Positions 57,766 through 64,000 of a stretch of DNA of 64,000 nucleotides are shown piece after piece. Source of the stretch: Cavia porcellus (Eukaryota > Chordata > Mammalia > Rodentia > Caviidae). The stretch is from assembly GCF_034190915.1 (NCBI RefSeq), contig NW_026947503.1, positions 26,122,532-26,186,531 of the forward strand, read 5' to 3'. The first letter of the stretch is position 1, and each line of letters begins with the position of its first letter. Under the pieces are notes generated by a model that was not told where the DNA came from, made no database searches, and saw only the letters and a list, made by a program, of their open reading frames with translations. A program made the position numbers and the translations under genes.

Positions 57766-58470
57766 ATATCATCACTGGTTTGGCCTCACAGATATGCTGA
57801 GGGGGCCACATGTTCAAATATGCTCAAGTTCCACAAAAGCCTGGAAGCAGAGAGGTGGGGTAATCATATGAATTGTCTGGGGAGACATGGGAACTTTGTG
57901 TTCATGAGATTTTGGAAAGATTGCTTTCATATCTGTGCTAGGTAAAGGTATTTCTATTACCTCCCATTCTCATAGGTGTGTTTCGTGAAGCTTCCCTTCT
58001 TGTATCAGGGAGGAGAAGCATACTTTTTTCCTTCTTCTGTAGGTAGTTTAGCATGGGTGGCCTTTCCAAATGCTCTGAGACAGTACCCTTTTTATGGTGG
58101 TTATGTGTGATAAGATGGTTTCTGTAGTATTGTTTTTCAGTCAACCCTGGAAGAATAATTCCAACCCTTATGGGTTTTCCAGGGTATAAATGTTGGTTAT
58201 TTTATCATTTTTGTTCAGTCTTGGATTTCTGCTGGAATTCTGGGACAACAGAAGAAACACTGCTCCACATGCTGGCATATTGTTCTGTCACCAAGTTGTG
58301 GGACAGCATGTTACAAGTGAGGGAACTGACAATGGCCTTCCCTTTTGTTTCAGTGGAGAAGCTCAAAGATGTATAGTAATCATGCCCCTTCACCTAGTGG
58401 CTATGGCCAGGCAAAGGCAAAGGAGAGGGCAGAATGATGGGCAGGTATTGCTGAAAAAATTTTGACCCTT
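57766..58470. other. no feature recognised
   Basis: Overlapping frames of 60-91 codons at 58170-58465 on both strands have no motif. Confidence 0.4.
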
Positions 58471-58474
58471 GCTA

Positions 58475-58625
58475 ATTCATTTCCTATTTAATGCACATTT
58501 ATCAAGTGCACAACTCTGAACTGGACTTTGAGGAGAGTGGTAAGGAGACATGATTCACCCTGGCAGATTTCAATCCATTGGAAAAAGCAGACATACTAAC
58601 AACCAGAAGATATGTGACTCCTGGG
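58475..58625 (-). repeat. LINE-2 3'-end relic
   Basis: TTAATGCACATTTATCAAGTGC then AAAGCAGACATACTAACAAC follows the reverse L2 tail, diverged. Confidence 0.5.
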
Positions 58626-59009
58626 TGAGACTTCCAGGGCTGTAGGAATACGGACGGAAGAGTAATTGATTCCGATGGATAATCAGGGTGGCCCCAAAAT
58701 CAAGAAACATTGGACCTGGCCTCAAGGGATGAATCAGGTGAAAGGCAGAGAAGATGAGAAATGTTTAAGTGGATAAGCAAGCCTGACCTAGAGCTACAGT
58801 GTAATGTGATAGTGCACAGAGGGAGCTGGAGGTGGATATGGGAGCGAGTCCTACATGGCTGGAACTGGTGATTGGGGGCGTGGAGGTGGAAAGGGAGCTG
58901 GAGGCATAGGCACCAGGCAGGACTGGGGAGCGGTCCATTCCCCAATGGATTGACATCTCCCAGGTTGAAGTAAGCTCTCCTAAAGAAGGACCTTGTTTGT
59001 TTGCTCACA

Positions 59010-59080
59010 GGTATTTTTCAAGACCTAGGAAATGCCTGGCACATAGCACATATTCAACACTTACTTATTAAATGCAACAA
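59010..59080 (+). repeat. L2/MIR tail relic
   Basis: GACCTAGGAAATGCCTGGC, ACATAGCACATATTCAACAC, TTATTAAATGC is the usual tail. Confidence 0.65.
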
Positions 59081-61123
59081 CCTACAGTGAAGGGAGAACT
59101 TGTGAAGTTTTGCCCTTGCTTCAGAAGAGTGACTGCTCGTAAAAAGGGCAAACTAATAGCAGCCAGGGCTCCAGGGTGCTGCGTATTTGTTATTACTTTG
59201 GCAGAACACTCCATACCTCCATTTTTTGAGCAGGACCTGTTCTGTTTTGTCCAAATATCTATGCTCCTGGCAATACGGTTTGAGCACAGTTGGGAGTTGG
59301 GAGAACACCTCAGGCTAAGCCAACGGAAATTTGCCCAGACCTTATCGTTGTTGTTGCCAGAGCTAAGTCAACACTTGTCTATTTCCATTGGGGTTATTTA
59401 GCAAGTGGAATGTAAGGTCAGAGCTACCAGGAGCAACCTTTAATGCTTGGCACGCAGACCAAAGCCAGCCAGTGACATGAAGAACTGAGATATGGAGAAA
59501 AAGTTCTGACAGCACTGCTGGAGGTCCTGGACATAGTCATGCTTGAAACCTTCACGAAAGTCATCCTTGCAACCTTCACAATGCCAAGTTATAAGTCTCT
59601 CTTTAATCATAAGTCAGTTGGAAGTAGAGCTTTGTCCCCCATAACCTGGGAAGCTCTGAGTAGTACAATCACCTAGGCCTGCATTTCAAAAGCCTCAGCA
59701 ACTGGTATATTTTGACAGCAAGACAAGGCAGACTTGGACCTCTACTACAGAGACCCTTCACTGAATGTTTAACTCAGGGGCACAGTCTTAACCAGAAATG
59801 ATTGAAAAAATCTTTAAGGTGTTTTCATTCACACTGTGAGTGCTGTGTCTTTTCATTTTGAAGCTTAAGTGTAGTGCTGGGAAGCGAATGTATATATGGT
59901 GTGATGTAAGTAAAGGGTTATCTTTATGGATGGTCACTGTCATGCCTGAGATTCCTCACTCACCCCTTGTCTTCAACCCCATTCATCTTTAGATTTAAAG
60001 TGCTAAGGGGCCAGATTATGAGATGAGCCATGGATCTCCCCCTCATTCACTCAGACAAGGAGGGAAAATCTTCTGAGTTGAAGGAGGAAAGAAGAAATGG
60101 GTGAGAAAGAAGACAAGTCAGTTTCATGGTAAGGATCCTGCCCTTTTCCTCTTTGTGTGGCTCCTTTTAAAGTTCGGAAATTCGGGGGCATGGGAGAAGG
60201 ACTACCGTGACCCACATGAAGGATGAAGCCCAGGAGCCCGACCAGGCTCAGACACAAGTCCTCCAAATGATCAGCCAGAGTGGCAATGACATGTGGTGAA
60301 GAGTGTGAGGAGAAAACCGGATCAGTCCCTAGGTTCCTGTAGAAGAGTGTGGGCCGGACAGGTGCCTGCACAGTGTCCTCTTGCGATCAGAACCGGGGGA
60401 ATGAATGGAACACCTGTGATACTCACACGGAGCCGGAAGATGGCGATGCGTCCAGGGAGGGAGGAAGAAGGACAGAGTCTGGGTCCCCATTTTGCCACAG
60501 CAAAATGGCATAAACTCTACTTCCTCCTCCCTTGGAGCTTAGTATCAGCTTCAGGAAGGCACAAGGGATGCAGGAATCCTGAATGGGTCTGAGTTTTAAC
60601 CTGAAATGGTTGAACCATCACTGAGTTAGACAGTGTTTTCTGAAAGTAGCAGGCCATCAGGTTGACAGGGAGTATTGAAAGAGAAATTAAATCTTCTTGG
60701 AGGAAAACAAAAAAGAGCCACATACTCTCTCCCCCTCCAATTTGTGGCTCATATCCCTACTTGTACGTTTGGTAGTAATCTTTCGTATCAAAGTGAAGTG
60801 TTTGTTCAGAGGAGAAGGAGAAAGTGTTGGTTAGTAACACAGTATACTGACAGTCTTCTCCCTCGAGCTTGTGTTGTATGGTTGGGCCCAGCCCGTTTGG
60901 CCATCTTGACCACTATGGCTTTTGTGTAGTGGGTGCAATTGTTTCTGGTAAGAGGGCAACCAGCCTTGTCGCTGGTGCCCACAGCCTTTAGTGATAGGCA
61001 TCAGTCACTTCTGAGAGGCCATGAAACCTTTCCCCAGCTAGAAACCTCCCTCCTATCTCCAGTGTTAAAGTGTAGGTTTACCTGGGATTGATCAATTTGT
61101 GCAAAGCAAAGCATTCAGATTCT
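59081..61123. other. mostly unassigned
   Basis: 59640-59715 (AACCTGGGAAGCTCTGAG, ATCACCTAGGCCTGCATTTC) is probably a MER5-type scrap. The 109-codon frame 59072-59401 and the 106-codon frame 60051-60371 show no domain. 60180-60480 is somewhat CpG-richer than its surroundings. Confidence 0.4.
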
Positions 61124-61380
61124 TTCACTTGGGGTGCTCAACCTTTGGGATGCATCAGAATTACCTAGTAGAGGCCGATGATTTGGCTCAGTGGTATAGG
61201 GTTTGCCTACAATGCTCCAGGTCCTAAATTTAGTTCCTAACACTGAAAAACAAAATTACCTGGTTGGGAGGACACTCTACTGTTTTAATAATCATTCATA
61301 TTCCCAGGCTTGAGCCCTTGATTTTGATTTTGATGTAAATGAGCTTTTGCACATGCTTTGAGAATAGTGTTAAGCATATT
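61124..61380 (+). mobile_element. MER5-type (hAT-Charlie) relic split by an ID SINE
   Basis: Left part GGTGCTCAACCTTTGGGATG..CATCAGAATTACCT, right part CCCAGGCTTGAGCCCTTGATTTTGATTTTGATG, in MER5 consensus order on either side of the SINE. Confidence 0.65.
61170..61253 (+). mobile_element. diverged ID-type SINE with 11-bp TSD
   Basis: AATTACCTAGT (61159-61169) and AATTACCTGGT (61254-61264) flank it. The body TTTGGCTCAGTGGTATAGGG keeps the A box; the B box is decayed (TTTAGTTCCTAAC); a short A-rich tail follows. Older than the copy at 20930. Confidence 0.82.
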
Positions 61381-61896
61381 GTATACCATTTGGATTTCCT
61401 GAGGGGCTCTAGAATGGAAAAATAACTCATTCAAATCCTCTCTTACAGATTAGTTGTAAAGCCAACTCAAAGTTTTTAAGGAGGAAAAAACATGTAAAAG
61501 GTAGTTTCTCTAGAAAGTTGACAGCAACTAGAAGAAAAAAAAAACGTGCCTGGAATAGACATGACATCTTAATCATTGGTACTGAGGAGCTGTAATGCCA
61601 AACTATAGAAAGCTTAAATAAAACTGTAGCTCTTTTTATTAAAGAAAGAAAGCCCAGGAGTACAATACCAGAACAAGAACTAATTCGAGAAGCTTGCTGG
61701 TATGATATTGTCAGTCACACCAGTGATGGGGATAAAAGCTTTTAGCACATGAATAATTTCAGTGAAAGGGCTTTATTGCTTTTTATTTGCTAGGCATTTA
61801 CAGGAGAATAAACATGCTGGTATATATTATATATGGAGTGAAAGTCAGCAGCGAATGAAAGCAAAGACCCTCGGACCCAGTTACCAGAACAGACAG

Positions 61897-61911
61897 GGTT
61901 GCTTAGCAACC
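61897..61911. promoter_or_regulatory. candidate RFX X-box
   Basis: GGTTGCTTAGCAACC is a perfect inverted repeat with half-sites GGTTGC and GCAACC spaced by 3, matching the RFX-family X-box (GTNRCC..RGYAAC type). X-boxes commonly act at ciliary and immune genes. No promoter is visible nearby, so an enhancer role is inference. Confidence 0.5.
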
Positions 61912-61965
61912 AGGCAACTGGAGAATTCTCTCTCCCTTTCTTCCTTTTGTTTTTAGATTGCAGTA

Positions 61966-61977
61966 ACCTTTGATCAA
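61966..61977 (+). promoter_or_regulatory. candidate TCF/LEF site
   Basis: ACCTTTGATCAA contains the full CCTTTGATC core, 55 bases after the X-box. Short motifs occur by chance; the closeness to the palindrome is the only support. Confidence 0.35.
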
Positions 61978-64000
61978 TTTTGGCTCCACAACAAAAGCCT
62001 TGGATATTTTGAGAGGGTACCTACTAATTTATAGTAGCAAGGACATAAACTGTGACACCAGTTTCTCTCTCTGATTTCAGGTTAAATAGAAGGGTCAAAA
62101 ATTCCTTTTAAAATTCTTTCTGCTGACGGCTGGATCCCTGAGGCATCAGAAGTTGCATGCTAATTGCTGCAAATCACTCCAAAAGCCTCAATTTCCCTTG
62201 ATTCTCCTGTTCATTGGGCAGCTTGGGAAGCATAGTTCTTGGCTCCAAATCTATTTCCTAAAAAGCATCCAAATCTCCAGGTTCTAAATGCTTATGCCCT
62301 TCCTTTTTGTGGCCATTCCTTTTGAGAGTATCATGGAATTGCAGACTACCAAATTAGAAAGAACTTTATGTATCATCATCTCTTCTGATTTCCTCCTGCT
62401 TTGCAAGCTCAGTTTAAACTCCTAGGAGGTAAGTTACCAACTGTCCCCAGGCTGAGTTACCAACAAAGAAAAGTCGCAGACCCTTTTCCCCCTCAGGGAG
62501 CTTTAAAGGTGTGAAGAATAAGGAAGAGTAGAGACAATGATCCAATCCAATCCAGTCCAATTTTATCTGTCTGCCTAATAGGTAGGAAAAATAGCAGACA
62601 GTTGCATTCATCCTGTTGGTGGGGTATCTGTGAAATGGGCTTTCCAGGATCAAGCCATTAACAACTTGAGTTCCAGAGGTCTAGTTGATTTTAATGAAAT
62701 TATCTTTCCTGAATCAATCAGTCAAGGACTCCTAATAAACTAATAGTGCTTTATTTCCCTTGGTTTGAAAGAGACAAATACTTGAGATGGTGACTGAAGC
62801 TGGGTAGGGAGGAGCAGAAGCTGAGAACTACGCGTTTCTGAACGCGGGGTTCACTTGGGGTGCTCAACCTTTGGGTGAGACTCTTCCTCTTCAGAGTCTT
62901 TTCCCAGTCTCAGTTGAATGAGGCCAATACAACTGTGTCATTCCTTTGCTTTCTAGGACAGAAGACCACGAGAACCTTTGCATCCCCAAATGCCTCTTGG
63001 TTTAAAATTGGTTCTGGAATATATGTTGCTTAGAGGAGTAAAAGCTAATTTTCTGGCTTCACCATGGTTCAGTTTAGCCAAGAAGCACAATTTTCATGAT
63101 TCTGGGTGGGTTATAAGCACAAAAGAGATGGTCTTGGTAGAACACTCCCAACCTTGTCTACATGTCCAAATAAAGCATGATTCTTTGATTTTTAAAGGTA
63201 AGTTATTTTTCCAAATCAGTCTGTTGAGTATTGTTAGGGACCCAACAGAGGCTGGAGAAAGATCTGGCCCACCCTATAATTTTCTGCTTCGAGGCTCACA
63301 GCCAGGTAGTATCAGCTCACCATACTCTGCAAGCACACAGCAGCTCCTTTCGCTTTGCTGGAAAAGGGATGAGCTGTGCTTTCCTGCCCTTCAGATTCCC
63401 CAAGTCCGAGTCTATCCCTGTTAGAGCAATGTCTAACACCTGTCATTTATTCTCATTCTCTTATGCACTGCTACCTGAGCACTTTGAATGCCAACTGTCT
63501 TTGTGTCTGCTCTTTAAACTGAGCCTTCAGAGCAGTTCTCTACTTGTTTTTGCATTCCAGGAAACCTCTGTGAACTCTCCTGAAACTCATTTAAAACATA
63601 GAGAATCCCAGGGAGGCCAGTCAAAAACTCAGCCTTGGGAAAGAATCCTCTCTTGTTCTTTGTGGGTTGCCACTAACTCCTGAAGGAACTGATTCCTGTA
63701 TCCACCAGTAGATTAATGTTAATAAAATTCTATTTTGATTATAACTATTTCCTTTTTAGGATAGATTTAAAATTATGGTGGAACTGTTGCTAAAACACTT
63801 TTTTTTCACTCCCTTACTGCACAGAGAGCTAACAACCAGAAATAAATAGGTCAGTGGAACAGTTGAGCTTTATAAGACCCACAGTCTCTAAGCAGTCACT
63901 GAGGGACACAGTTTTGAGTGGCTGGGTTAAACATTCTACAGTAAAACAGAATAGGGGAACATCTTTAATTTTGTGACTTGAACAATTATTTCTAAGATGA

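Larger units (their letters stand above)
61381..64000. other. low-repeat stretch, no gene confirmed
   Basis: The two longest frames, 62978-63424 (148 codons) and 63231-63683 (150 codons), overlap in different phases, lack motifs and have no splice or promoter context, so I do not call genes. 61620-61980 and 62130-62230 have the look of conserved regulatory DNA (see separate entry). Confidence 0.4.

Noticed and set aside
59072..59401. 109-codon frame with several Cys residues
   Set aside because: Starts in an L2/MIR tail and shows no known zinc or secreted-protein pattern.
62978..63683. Two overlapping frames of 148 and 150 codons, the longest outside recognised repeats
   Set aside because: Different phases over the same DNA, no domain, no Kozak, promoter or splice context; chance frames are expected in 64 kb.

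Overview
This window is nuclear DNA from a placental mammal, and it reads as intergenic or deep-intronic sequence. I find no host protein-coding exon, no host RNA gene and no CRISPR-like array. Almost every long open frame is a piece of a transposable element. The organism is most likely a rodent. Evidence for this is the tRNA-derived ID-type SINEs (A/B boxes, A-rich tail), a monomeric B1/7SL SINE, many ERVL/MaLR-type LTRs, and several L1 copies of one rodent-like lineage. The ID body (GGCATAAGC...GGTCGTGAG...) fits the hystricognath (guinea pig / mole-rat) form best as I remember it; that narrower call is inference.

Layout. 1-6045: three L1 5' ends (A, B, C) in a row, all on the minus strand, each cut off inside ORF1 by its left neighbour. 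A continues beyond the left edge and has about five degenerate 5'UTR monomers. 6046-9923: mostly single-copy, with MIR and L2 relics. 9924-10421: an LTR. 10505-15695: a 5.2 kb L1 with both ORFs decayed and no 3'UTR or poly(A) tail. 15830-18300: an ancient L1M/HAL1-like element split by two MaLR-type LTRs. 19877-21272: a textbook 5'-truncated L1 with target-site duplications (TSDs), itself interrupted by an ID SINE with its own perfect 14-bp TSD. 21661-22573: two LTRs (MaLR type, then MLT1). 24285-27245: MIR, L2, MER20, MER5 and L1M relics.

27517-32494: a decayed gammaretrovirus-like class I provirus. It has two LTRs, a primer-binding site matching tRNA-Glu at 17 of 18 bases, a protease remnant with a lost active-site motif, and integrase pieces; reverse transcriptase is deleted. 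A solo LTR of another ERV (28680-29459, 5-bp TSD) sits inside it. 33115-43500: MIR, L2, ID, L1M and B1 relics plus a long TC microsatellite. 44122-47686: an L1 relative with 5'UTR, ORF1, a short ORF2 start and a repeat-bearing 3'UTR, but about 3.4 kb of ORF2 missing (half-L1 architecture). 48521-55937: microsatellites, four LTRs, L1M and MIR. 55938-64000: the least repetitive part, with a few MIR/L2/MER5 relics and two or three stretches that look like candidate conserved regulatory sequence, one holding a palindromic RFX X-box next to a TCF/LEF site.

Nothing here works as a pathway. The window is a layered record of retrotransposition. The strongest candidates for something unusual are the A/B/C stack of L1 5' ends, the half-L1 element at 44122-47686 and the nested insertions with readable TSDs. 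Repeat family names come from by-eye recognition, boundaries are approximate unless a TSD is given, and no alignment or database search was run.
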